Shown here: positions 1 to 7,894 of the stretch, in pieces
Numbering within the stretch: the first letter of the stretch is position 1
Layout: the number at the start of each line of letters is the position of its first letter
IMG/VR virus record: IMGVR_UViG_3300043449_000492
Span: 62,001 to 126,000 of that record
Length of the DNA: 64,000 bases
Strand: one strand, 5' to 3'
Source: a virus
Position numbers and translations under genes: made by a program
The notes under the pieces: generated by a model
Seen by the model: only the letters and a program-made list of their open reading frames with translations
What the model was told of the DNA's origin: nothing
Databases searched by the model: none

Positions 1-591
1 GCAAATCCTAGCAATTTATGGAACATTTATTTCACTTCTTCTAAAAAAGTTAAAACTTTCAGAAAAGAGTTTGGTGATCCGGATATTATTCAAATAAGAA
101 GAACTTTTAAGACTAAAGAGTCTGCTAGACTTTGGGAACATAGAGTCATAGAACGCACAAATGCGGTATCCAAAGACAAATGGTTAAATGCAGGAAACGG
201 CGGAAAAGAGTTTCTAAACAAAGGCGGTTATAAGTTATCTGAATCAACTAAGATGAATCAACGAAAGCCTAAGCCTGAGGGATTTGGAGAAAAAATAAGT
301 AAAGCAAAAAAAGGTGTGCCTGGAGTAAGTGGTGCTAGTCATCCTATGTTTGGAAGAAAACAGAGTTATGAGTCCAGACAGTTAATGAGTGACGCCAAGA
401 AAGATAAGTATGTAGGAAAAGATAATCCGTTCTTTGGAAAACAACATAGTATCGCAATGAGACAGCATCTTAGTGATAGAGCAAAATCAAAGTTGAGATT
501 GACATGTCCTCAATGTAACAAGACTATGGACTCAAGTAACTTCAAGAAATATAATCACGGTCTAGAATGTAAAAGGTTTATATGCCTGTAA
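1..591 (+). CDS. Homing-endonuclease-like protein with NUMOD3 repeats (5' end outside window)
   Basis: The reading frame is open from base 1, so the true start lies upstream; 196 residues are visible. The visible part begins with a WxxxF-type segment and a KWLNAGNGG motif typical of phage GIY-YIG-associated homing endonucleases. Three short repeats follow (around GFGEKISKAKKG, HPMFGRKQS and NPFFGKQHS) that match the NUMOD3 DNA-binding repeat pattern, and then a C-terminal CPQC...H...C cluster that could bind zinc. The nuclease domain itself would lie off the left edge. The stop overlaps the start of the gp14 homologue by 10 nt, consistent with a mobile gene sitting between head and neck genes. 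Whether it is active cannot be judged here. Confidence 0.7.
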   Translation, partial: ANPSNLWNIYFTSSKKVKTFRKEFGDPDIIQIRRTFKTKESARLWEHRVIERTNAVSKDKWLNAGNGGKEFLNKGGYKLSESTKMNQRKPKPEGFGEKISKAKKGVPGVSGASHPMFGRKQSYESRQLMSDAKKDKYVGKDNPFFGKQHSIAMRQHLSDRAKSKLRLTCPQCNKTMDSSNFKKYNHGLECKRFICL

Positions 592-1472
592 ATAGATACT
601 TTCAAAATTATCCTGGGCAGGCACGTTTTAATAACGAACACATGCTCATAGAAGATGTTATTGTTGAGTCCATAGAGATTATGGGTCATGCCATGTATTA
701 TATTCCTAGAGAGTCTTTTGATGAAGGGGATATGATTTTTGGTGAGTATAGTAAATCTAAATTCAATAAAGCATATCTCATTGATGGTTATTTGGCTAAC
801 GTAACGGGATTCGAGGGAGACGGGGATTTTTTTGGTCGTTTCGGTCTAGAGATTAGAGATACCTCAAACTTTGTTATCTCTCGTCGTTCATTTGCTAAAC
901 ACGTTCCTTCATCTATGAGACATAGACCCCAAGAAGGCGATCTAGTTTACGTTCCAGTTCTTCATAAAATGTTTGAGCTTAAGTTTGTCGAACAGGAACT
1001 ACTCTTTCACCAAGTCGGCAAGCGTCTACCATATGTGTATGAGCTACGTTGTGAAGCATTCCGTTTTGCACAAGATGAGATTGATACTGGTGTTGAGGAT
1101 ATCGATCTTGTAGCAGAAGAGAATGCTTACAAGAGAAAACTAAATCTCAATACATCTGGCACAGGTAACATTCTTGAAGGCGATGTTATCTATCAAAGTG
1201 AAGATGGAACCTGGGCAAATGCAACTGCTCATGCAACCGTATCCGATTGGTTCAAGGCTAACGGCACAACATTCATCTATGATATTTCAGGAATATTTAC
1301 TGCTGGTAGTAATGTTTATGCTAATAGCACAAATGCAATTTATAGAATTACATCTATAGATGATGAAAAGTCTGATTTTGTTAAGTATGACATTTATGAT
1401 AATGAAAACTTTGACACAGGAGCCGATCTAATTCTTGATCTGACCGAAGTTAATCCGTTTGGAACACCATAA
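582..1472 (+). CDS. 14: Neck protein, T4 gp14 homologue
   Basis: This is a head-tail connector (neck) protein of 296 aa; T4 gp14 is about 256 aa. The N-terminal half follows T4 gp14 closely: a stretch ending in DVIVESIEIMGHAMYYIPRE (T4 has [20 protein letters not shown]), then an FGE...SKFNKA segment, an EGDLVYVP block and the hydrophobic F...EQELLFHQVG region. The C-terminal half, from about residue 195, is Ser/Thr/Asn-rich and looks like an added beta-rich domain not in T4. The last base of its stop is the first base of the gp15 start, as expected for a translationally coupled neck pair. Confidence 0.9.
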   Translation: MPVNRYFQNYPGQARFNNEHMLIEDVIVESIEIMGHAMYYIPRESFDEGDMIFGEYSKSKFNKAYLIDGYLANVTGFEGDGDFFGRFGLEIRDTSNFVISRRSFAKHVPSSMRHRPQEGDLVYVPVLHKMFELKFVEQELLFHQVGKRLPYVYELRCEAFRFAQDEIDTGVEDIDLVAEENAYKRKLNLNTSGTGNILEGDVIYQSEDGTWANATAHATVSDWFKANGTTFIYDISGIFTAGSNVYANSTNAIYRITSIDDEKSDFVKYDIYDNENFDTGADLILDLTEVNPFGTP

Positions 1473-2485
1473 TGTTAGGACATGCTAATTTCTATCATCA
1501 TCTAACAAGAAAAGCAGTCATTCTCTTCGGTAGAATGTTTGATGACATTACGATTGTCCGTAAGAACGATCAGACAGGTAAAGAAGTATCTCGCTCACTA
1601 GTTCCTATTGTATATGCCCCTAAAGAGAAGATGGTCACTCGCATTCTTGAGGATCCTGATCTACTAAGACAGCTACAGACTATTCTTCCTCGTATGTCGT
1701 TTGAGATTACAGGCATTACATACGATGCAGCAAGAAAGCATAACTCACTACTTAAGACAAATAAGACTAGCACATCAACATCAGCCTCGACAGCTTATGT
1801 AGGTGTTCCTTATGATATCACATTCTCGCTTCATGTGTATGCTAGAAACATTGACGACGGAACACAAATTGTTGAACAGATTCTACCATTTTTTAATCCG
1901 GATTTCACCGTTACCGCTAGAATGGTACCTGATCTGGGGTTTCTTAAAGACATACCAATCGTTCTTAACAACGTAAGCAATCAGATTGAGTATGAAGGAA
2001 ACTATGACTCGGTAAGATATGTCTACTGGACATTAAACTTTACAATGAAAATGGACTACTATGGTCCAATCACTAATACTAAGATCATTCGTACCGTCTA
2101 TGCGAATATCTATAATGATCCAAGTCTTAAATCAGGATATATCACTAAGCTAAATCTAGCTAATGCAAATGGCACTTTTAAAGCCGAAGATATGGTATAT
2201 CAGGGTAACACTTATAAAACCGCAACGGCTTATGCTTTTATCTTGCATCATGACACAAATAACAATCTATTGACTCTTGGAGCTACTCAGGGTCAGTTTA
2301 AGGTAAATAACAAGATACATGCTGTATCAACAAATGCTAATGCAACTATAGCTTCTTTCTATGCTAATCCATTGCATCTAGTAGAAATCAAGATAACGCC
2401 AGATCCGATTACAGCAAATCCTGGCGACGATTACGGTTATAATATTGATATAACTGAATGGCCTCGAACTGAGGCAAACACATAA
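1472..2485 (+). CDS. 15: Tail sheath stabilizer and completion protein, T4 gp15 homologue
   Basis: This protein of 337 aa caps the contracted-tail end and joins tail to neck. T4 gp15 is 272 aa. Shared features are the N-terminal FYxxxxRKAVxLFGRMFDDI, a VPIVYAPKEK block (T4 VPITYASKEH), an LPRMSFEITGITYD block and VEQILPFFNPDFTVT (T4 VEQILPYFQPHFN). Residues from about 210 to the end form an extra C-terminal domain that ends in an acidic tail. It starts on the last base of the gp14 stop codon. Confidence 0.92.
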   Translation: MLGHANFYHHLTRKAVILFGRMFDDITIVRKNDQTGKEVSRSLVPIVYAPKEKMVTRILEDPDLLRQLQTILPRMSFEITGITYDAARKHNSLLKTNKTSTSTSASTAYVGVPYDITFSLHVYARNIDDGTQIVEQILPFFNPDFTVTARMVPDLGFLKDIPIVLNNVSNQIEYEGNYDSVRYVYWTLNFTMKMDYYGPITNTKIIRTVYANIYNDPSLKSGYITKLNLANANGTFKAEDMVYQGNTYKTATAYAFILHHDTNNNLLTLGATQGQFKVNNKIHAVSTNANATIASFYANPLHLVEIKITPDPITANPGDDYGYNIDITEWPRTEANT

Positions 2486-2488
2486 ATA
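2481..2488 (+). promoter_or_regulatory. T4-type late promoter, CATAAATA
   Basis: The octamer CATAAATA matches the T4 late consensus TATAAATA at seven of eight bases and overlaps the gp15 stop. It lies 25 nt before the ATG of the repeat-rich fibre-like gene, leaving room for a short leader. This is the gp55-dependent promoter type, and gp55 is encoded in the window. Confidence 0.55.
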
Positions 2489-2513
2489 CTATAAACACAA
2501 ATAGAGTGGAAGA

Positions 2514-3839
2514 ATGCCTCAGAAACTTATAAACATCGGTACAGAACCAAATGACGGCAATGGCGACACGCTTAGAGGAGCGTTTGCTAATACGAACAAT
2601 AACTTCGTAGAGTTGTATGGTCTTCTTAGCGGAACTTTTTCTCAAGCAGAATATGCCGCAACACTAGCAAATGCGGCATATAGTTATTCTAATGCCGTAT
2701 ATAGCAACTTTACCGACGTTTTCAATAGTGCTAATCTAGCACTAGATCAGTCAAACACGGCAATCCTACGACTAGGAACTGCCAATCTTGCTTATGATAC
2801 TGCCAATCTTGCATACATGATGGCAAATAATTCTATATCAGCATTCATTGCAGCTAACAACGCTTCAAATACAGCTATTAGCTCTTTTAGATCAGCCAAT
2901 CTGTCTCTTACTAACTCAATTACTGCATCTAGGCTTTCAAATACTGCATCAATAACTGCCAATGCTGCTTTTGAAGCTGCAAATTCTGCTTTACTTTCAT
3001 CACCTGTTCCAGCTTTTGATCAAGCTAATGCGTCTTATACTTTAGCTTCATTTGCACTTAACAACTCTGTGCAAGCAACAAATGATGCCATGGTTGCACA
3101 TGATAAAGCAAATGCAGCTTATACCGCAGCAAACGATGCTTTTGGATTGGCAACGTCTTCATACAATTATGCTAATGACACATACATCGTTGCTGATGCT
3201 GCAGGATATGTTGCAGATTTATCATTTGATAAAGCCAATCTAGCATTTGAATATGCAAATATTTCTCTTGCTCAAATCAATTCAGCTTTTGAGTTTGCTA
3301 ATAGTTCTTATAACACTGCTAATCTTTCCGGAGTCATAGCGGGTCTCGCTTTTGATAAAGCAAATTCCGCATTTGAGTCATCTTCTGTTCCTGCATATAA
3401 TACAGCCAATGCGGCATACTCTCAGGCTAACTTAGCATTTTCTGCTGCTAATGATGGCACTAATATTGCTATCTCAGCATTCAATAAAGCTAATGTTGCA
3501 GCTTATGATGTTGGAGGTTTTGTTACTGGTGTCACCTTAGCAAGCGAAAGAATCTTTCAATTTAATGTTGTTAGAGACTTTATGATTGCTGCAAATTGTT
3601 CAGGTTCTAGAGGTAATACCACAAATACTGCAACAGCAACGTCAATTTTTACAATTAGCAAGAACACCTCAAATGTTGGAATTATGATTTTTGATACTGG
3701 AGCGATTTCTGCAACATTCAATACATCAGGAAACATTCTCTACATGAATGTAGGAGACTACTTGTCTGTTACTGCTCCAGAGTCACCAGATGCCACATTG
3801 TCCGACTTCTCGTTCACATTCAAGGGAGTTCTAGTCTAA
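2514..3839 (+). CDS. Repeat-rich fibre-like structural protein
   Basis: This 441-aa protein has three parts. The N-terminus, about residues 1-36, has the INIGTEPNDGNGDTLRGAF motif seen at the head of many T4-like virion appendage proteins and probably an attachment domain. Residues about 50-330 are a long Ala/Asn-rich array of roughly 11-residue units of the type AxxAF..AN or AYxxAN, as expected for an extended trimeric shaft. The last 110 residues form a distinct beta-rich domain starting near VTGVTLASERIFQF, probably a tip or trimerisation domain. Its stop overlaps the first of three adhesin-like genes, so the four genes probably build one fibre or baseplate-edge structure. The exact T4 counterpart is not clear. 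Confidence 0.7.
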   Translation: MPQKLINIGTEPNDGNGDTLRGAFANTNNNFVELYGLLSGTFSQAEYAATLANAAYSYSNAVYSNFTDVFNSANLALDQSNTAILRLGTANLAYDTANLAYMMANNSISAFIAANNASNTAISSFRSANLSLTNSITASRLSNTASITANAAFEAANSALLSSPVPAFDQANASYTLASFALNNSVQATNDAMVAHDKANAAYTAANDAFGLATSSYNYANDTYIVADAAGYVADLSFDKANLAFEYANISLAQINSAFEFANSSYNTANLSGVIAGLAFDKANSAFESSSVPAYNTANAAYSQANLAFSAANDGTNIAISAFNKANVAAYDVGGFVTGVTLASERIFQFNVVRDFMIAANCSGSRGNTTNTATATSIFTISKNTSNVGIMIFDTGAISATFNTSGNILYMNVGDYLSVTAPESPDATLSDFSFTFKGVLV

Positions 3840-4924
3840 TGGCTCTTTTATTTTGGGACGGATTTGACTCATATAGTAATATGGCACAATTAGCCGCGGC
3901 ACGACCCTTTGTGAATCCTTATCTTTCACAACTAGGTTTCGTATTGAATCTCTATACAACTGGCGGCCGCTGGAATGGTGGTTATGTAGGATCTACTGGA
4001 AGTTCCTTTCAAGGAACGGGTATAATTGATATTAGTTCTTTTGCTACACCTACAGAAATGTATCAGGGAAGAGCAGTATATATCACACAAAATACAGCAA
4101 GTTTAACACAGATTTATGAAAATGCTGTTTTTGGATATATTTCTCCTGCAGTGTGTATTTCTGTTAATAACGGCGTAGTTAGTGCATGGAGAGGATATTC
4201 TACCGCTAACTATCTGATAGGAGCATCCGCCGCAGTATTTAATCTTAACACTTGGAACTTTATTGAGACAAGAACCAAAATATCATCTTCTGCTTCTACT
4301 GCTGATGGCATAGTTGAAGTTTGGCTAAACAATAGAAAAATTATTAGTAATACTTCTTGCGTGACTAAAACATCAAATTCTTCCACATATTACAATGGCG
4401 TTAACATCAGTCAAGTAGAAGGAAACCTGGGTGGTAGAACAGATGATATCTATGTTCTAGACACAACTGGTCCTGCTCCATGGAACGAGAGACTGGGTGA
4501 TTGTCGCATTGCATCTATAACTGTAACCTCTGATGCTGGTCCTAATGAAGGCACAACATCAACAGGCAATAATTCACATTATACTGTTGTTGATGAGATA
4601 ATAGCTAACAATTCCGATTATATACTTTTTAGTGCTGAACAATCTGGTTTAGGCGAAATGTTTACACATTCAAGTCTACCTAATACAAATGCATTTTCCA
4701 TTCTAGCAACTTCTATAATAGTTTCAGCCGCTAAGACAGATGCAGGAAATGCTACATTTAAAATTGCAATGAAGTCTGGAGCATCCACGTATAATTCAAC
4801 TACACAATATATGTCTACTTCTAATACTAAATATAGACAGGATTGGACAACAAATCCTGCCACAAGTATTCAATGGACGCTAGAGGAATGGGCCAATGCC
4901 AATGTTGGTTTTTACGTAGTTTAA
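3839..4924 (+). CDS. Adhesin-like virion protein, paralogue A
   Basis: This is the first of three tandem paralogues (361 aa). It opens with MALLFWDGFDSY, shared with the next two genes, and continues with a beta-rich domain that carries GxVEVWLNNRKIISNTSC, a DDIYVLDTTGPAPWN block and an RLGD motif. This arrangement resembles a LamG/concanavalin-A-like jelly roll and would suit binding to host surface glycans. The C-terminal about 130 residues, after a GTxSTG motif, form a second, more variable domain ending in a Trp-rich segment. The start overlaps the previous stop. Function as a receptor-binding or decoration protein is inferred from fold features and position. Confidence 0.6.
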   Translation: MALLFWDGFDSYSNMAQLAAARPFVNPYLSQLGFVLNLYTTGGRWNGGYVGSTGSSFQGTGIIDISSFATPTEMYQGRAVYITQNTASLTQIYENAVFGYISPAVCISVNNGVVSAWRGYSTANYLIGASAAVFNLNTWNFIETRTKISSSASTADGIVEVWLNNRKIISNTSCVTKTSNSSTYYNGVNISQVEGNLGGRTDDIYVLDTTGPAPWNERLGDCRIASITVTSDAGPNEGTTSTGNNSHYTVVDEIIANNSDYILFSAEQSGLGEMFTHSSLPNTNAFSILATSIIVSAAKTDAGNATFKIAMKSGASTYNSTTQYMSTSNTKYRQDWTTNPATSIQWTLEEWANANVGFYVV

Positions 4925-4933
4925 GGAAACAAG

Positions 4934-5983
4934 ATGGCACTTATTATATGGGACGGTCTAGATCCATACGCCTCATTAGCAGAGTTTAGAAACTGTCAGC
5001 CAAGAGTATTGACTGGAACGTCAGAGGTTTTTCAGACTACGAGCGGCCGCTTCAATGGCTGTCGTTTATATGTTGATGGCAATACTAATGATGCTTTTAA
5101 GGTAGATATTTCTGATATAAACGCTAGTCAGATATGGACAGGACGAGCAAGTTATCATCAATCAGCATATTCAGCAACAAATGTTCTTCTCTTTGTAGCT
5201 AGAAGCAATACAGGTATCGAAGCTAGTGTTACAGCAGATTCCGATGGAACCGTTAAAGTTTACAAAGGTGATAGAGGAACTTTAATTGCTAACTCTGCTT
5301 CTGGTGTATTTTTAAGAGACCAATGGACATGGCTTGATATTTTTTATAACATGGACGCCACCACAGGAGGTGTGGAAGTCTGGATCAATAACAGTCGTGT
5401 CGTCAATCTAACAAATGCTAATACAAAAAATTTTGGCAACATTTCAAACAATGTTATTAACTCTGTCACAATTGCGACCAATCAATACGGATCTAGCGAC
5501 GACTTTTATATTCTAAATACAACTGGTTCTGCTCCATGGAATACAAGACTTGGTGATTCCCGAGTTGTTAATTTAATTCCAATTACAGATTTTGGAGCTA
5601 ATTCTGGTACGCCATCAACAGGCACAGCACACTATGCAGTTATAGATGATTCTAGAGGTACAACAGATTATCTTAGTATACCAGTCACTAATGGAACAAG
5701 CATCGAAAGATTTGTCAAAAATACATCACCATTGGGAGCAAATGCTACTATTTTAGCAGTAGGACCCTATAATTATAGTAGAAAATCTGATGCTGGTATA
5801 GCTAATTTAAGATCATTGATTATTAACAATAGTTCAGGATATTTTATAAATGGCAATTTACAAATAACGTCTACCTCTTGGCAACCTTATGTCGATTTCT
5901 ACACAACAAATCCTGAGACTGGTACTCAATGGACATACGATACACTATCTACTAATCACATTGCATTAGTCGTTACTAAATAA
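4934..5983 (+). CDS. Adhesin-like virion protein, paralogue B
   Basis: This is the second of three tandem paralogues (349 aa), 9 nt after the first with an AAGGAAACAAG ribosome-binding stretch. It shares MALIIWDGLDPY at the start, GGVEVWINNSRVVNLT in the middle, then DDFYILNTTGSAPWN and RLGDSRV, then NSGTPSTGTAHYAVIDD. The C-terminal domain keeps the KSDAGxANxxxxI pattern and an NPETGTQWT motif close to the end. Similarity to its neighbours is high in these motifs and low elsewhere, the pattern expected of receptor-contact proteins under diversifying selection. Confidence 0.6.
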   Translation: MALIIWDGLDPYASLAEFRNCQPRVLTGTSEVFQTTSGRFNGCRLYVDGNTNDAFKVDISDINASQIWTGRASYHQSAYSATNVLLFVARSNTGIEASVTADSDGTVKVYKGDRGTLIANSASGVFLRDQWTWLDIFYNMDATTGGVEVWINNSRVVNLTNANTKNFGNISNNVINSVTIATNQYGSSDDFYILNTTGSAPWNTRLGDSRVVNLIPITDFGANSGTPSTGTAHYAVIDDSRGTTDYLSIPVTNGTSIERFVKNTSPLGANATILAVGPYNYSRKSDAGIANLRSLIINNSSGYFINGNLQITSTSWQPYVDFYTTNPETGTQWTYDTLSTNHIALVVTK

Positions 5984-5993
5984 GGAAATAAAA

Positions 5994-7139
5994 ATGGCAC
6001 TTCTATTCTGGGAAGGTTTCGATTCAATCACTACGTGGCAAGAAATGTTTAGTATGATTCCAAACTTTGTAACCACCTGGGATCTCAGTCAGGGAGGCGC
6101 CACCATTGCAACTAACTGGTCCAGCACTTCAGGACGATATGGCGGTGGTTCAACATATCCCGGGGTCGCCGACGGATGGGGAAGAATTTATCTTTCTTCC
6201 ATTCCATCGGAGGTATATACAGGCCGTGCAATCTATTTGGGAATAACAGCCGCAGGTCCAGTCTGCGGCATCGTGTGTTTCTGGGGCAACGATAAAAATA
6301 ATGCTGGTTATAGTCAAGACGGACCTGCTCCAGACATTTGGCTTGAACATGCTGGAGCAGGTGTCCTCAGAGTATATAACTCTACGAATGGTGCCAGCTG
6401 GAGTTCCTCACGTTATGGAGCCGGCAGCGGTGTATTAATCGGCACGACGCCCGCTGGTACATTCAGACCTTATAGTTGGCAATGGATCGAAGTAAGATGT
6501 AAAATGTCTTCAAGCAATACTACAAATGATGGTATTGTGGAAGTATGGCTTAACGGTACTAAAATCATTAGTAATACTTCTTGTATCACTAAATCAAACA
6601 ATGCTGCGACAGGCTATTTTGGTGTTAATACTAACTCATCTTATGGAGGAGCGACTGATGACATTTATGTTACCGATACTACGGGAGCAGCTCCATGGAA
6701 TGGTAGACTTGGTGATGTAAGAATCACTACGGCTGTTCCTAATTGGGACGTTGGAGCAAACTCTGGTACTCCTTCGACAGGAACATCACATTGGGCTGTC
6801 GTTGATGAAACTTCCTATAATACAACTGACTATCTTATTATTCCAAATGTTGTTACAAATACAGAGCGTTTTTATCATACTAGATTGCCTACACCAGCAG
6901 CTAACATATTTGCAATCAATCCCAATATATATGCTCTTAAGTCTGACGCAGGTGTAGCAAACATTCAGCCGATCATTGTTGCCAATGCTTCTGGTTACTA
7001 TACAAATGCTAATACGATTGTATTGACTACATCTTATCTCAGATATAAGGATTCTATCACAGTCAATCCTGAAACTGGACTTCCATGGACCGATACAGAG
7101 TTTACTAATACTCAAATCGGAGTTGTTGTAGTAGCATGA
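5994..7139 (+). CDS. Adhesin-like virion protein, paralogue C
   Basis: This is the third and longest paralogue (381 aa), preceded by AAGGAAATAAAA. It starts MALLFWEGFDSI and carries GIVEVWLNGTKIISNTSC, DDIYVTDTTGAAPWN, RLGD, NSGTPSTGTSHWAVVD and a terminal NPETGLPWT. Compared with A and B it has an insertion of about 30 residues in the first domain (around residues 85-120). Its bases look slightly more GC-rich in the N-terminal third, which may reflect separate exchange of that domain. It ends 4 nt inside the next small gene. Confidence 0.6.
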   Translation: MALLFWEGFDSITTWQEMFSMIPNFVTTWDLSQGGATIATNWSSTSGRYGGGSTYPGVADGWGRIYLSSIPSEVYTGRAIYLGITAAGPVCGIVCFWGNDKNNAGYSQDGPAPDIWLEHAGAGVLRVYNSTNGASWSSSRYGAGSGVLIGTTPAGTFRPYSWQWIEVRCKMSSSNTTNDGIVEVWLNGTKIISNTSCITKSNNAATGYFGVNTNSSYGGATDDIYVTDTTGAAPWNGRLGDVRITTAVPNWDVGANSGTPSTGTSHWAVVDETSYNTTDYLIIPNVVTNTERFYHTRLPTPAANIFAINPNIYALKSDAGVANIQPIIVANASGYYTNANTIVLTTSYLRYKDSITVNPETGLPWTDTEFTNTQIGVVVVA

Positions 7140-7435
7140 CCACTGCTAATGTTACGGTTGTTCAAACAGAAGTTCTTTATGAACCAACTCCTGCTGATAT
7201 TAGAGTAACTTCTACAACTAATGAGGTTCTATATGAACCTTCTAATGTAACTGTTAACGTCGCTTCTTTTGGCGTTCAGGTACTAATGAAGAATCCGTAT
7301 GAACAATTTCAGGCTATTAGCTCAGAAGTATTATATACTCCTACTAGTAATATTCAAGTTCAAACGGTTACTGTTGAAGTCCTTCTGAAGTTTGTTACTA
7401 ATAACCGTAGAAGACCAGTTTATGTTGCAGGATGA
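7136..7435 (+). CDS. Small repeat protein with VLYEP-type repeats
   Basis: This 99-aa protein is made almost entirely of short beta-type repeats. The unit is around 18-25 residues and centres on EVLYEP, EVLYEP, VQVLMK, EVLYTP and VEVLLK, separated by Val/Thr-rich strands. It overlaps the preceding adhesin-like gene by 4 nt (ATGA) and lies just before the small terminase. I recognise no family. Such a regular strand repeat next to fibre genes suggests a minor virion or fibre-associated protein, but this is only positional inference. Confidence 0.55.
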   Translation: MTTANVTVVQTEVLYEPTPADIRVTSTTNEVLYEPSNVTVNVASFGVQVLMKNPYEQFQAISSEVLYTPTSNIQVQTVTVEVLLKFVTNNRRRPVYVAG

Positions 7436-7441
7436 TAAAAC

Positions 7442-7894
7442 ATGGGACTTGAAAAGAATCTATCAGATGCATTAGGCATCGAACATGCTCCAGTTGAGGT
7501 GAAAGAAGTGAAACAGGAAGTAATACCATATGAAGCTCCACAAGAGCTAACCGATGAAGATGAAGATTACATTCTAGTGAGAAAGACCCTTCGCAATCTA
7601 ATAGTAAAGGGAAACGACGCTATTGAAGAAATCGCCCAAATTGCTAGACAAAACGAAAGTGCAAGAGGTTTTGAGGTTGTTTCTAATCTCATCAAAACTG
7701 TTGGAGAAACGTCGAAAGACTTATACGCCTTACAGAAAACAAAGAAAGACCTAAAAGACCCTGATCCTGATTCTGATCCTCGTAGGAAGAATCCTGAAAG
7801 CATCAACGTGGAACAGGCTGTGTTTGTGGGTTCTGCTGCTGAGCTTTTGTCTGCGATAAAGAAGAACAAAGAAAATGGCTCGACTTCCTCATAG
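7442..7894 (+). CDS. 16: Small terminase subunit, T4 gp16 homologue
   Basis: This 150-aa protein would recognise DNA and regulate the packaging ATPase; T4 gp16 is 164 aa. It has an acidic N-terminus, a central helical block (VRKTLRNLIVKGNDAIEEIA and the following helix to about residue 100) matching the coiled-coil core of gp16 proteins, and a charged C-terminus. It overlaps the gp17 start by 20 nt in another frame, the standard gp16/gp17 arrangement. Sequence conservation in this family is low, so the call rests on the helical core and the gene order. Confidence 0.85.
   Translation: MGLEKNLSDALGIEHAPVEVKEVKQEVIPYEAPQELTDEDEDYILVRKTLRNLIVKGNDAIEEIAQIARQNESARGFEVVSNLIKTVGETSKDLYALQKTKKDLKDPDPDSDPRRKNPESINVEQAVFVGSAAELLSAIKKNKENGSTSS

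Noticed and set aside
2514-3839. Tandem repeats as a DNA-level satellite
   Set aside because: The repeats are at the protein level (Ala/Asn pattern) with varied codons, so they are a fibre shaft and not a DNA repeat array.
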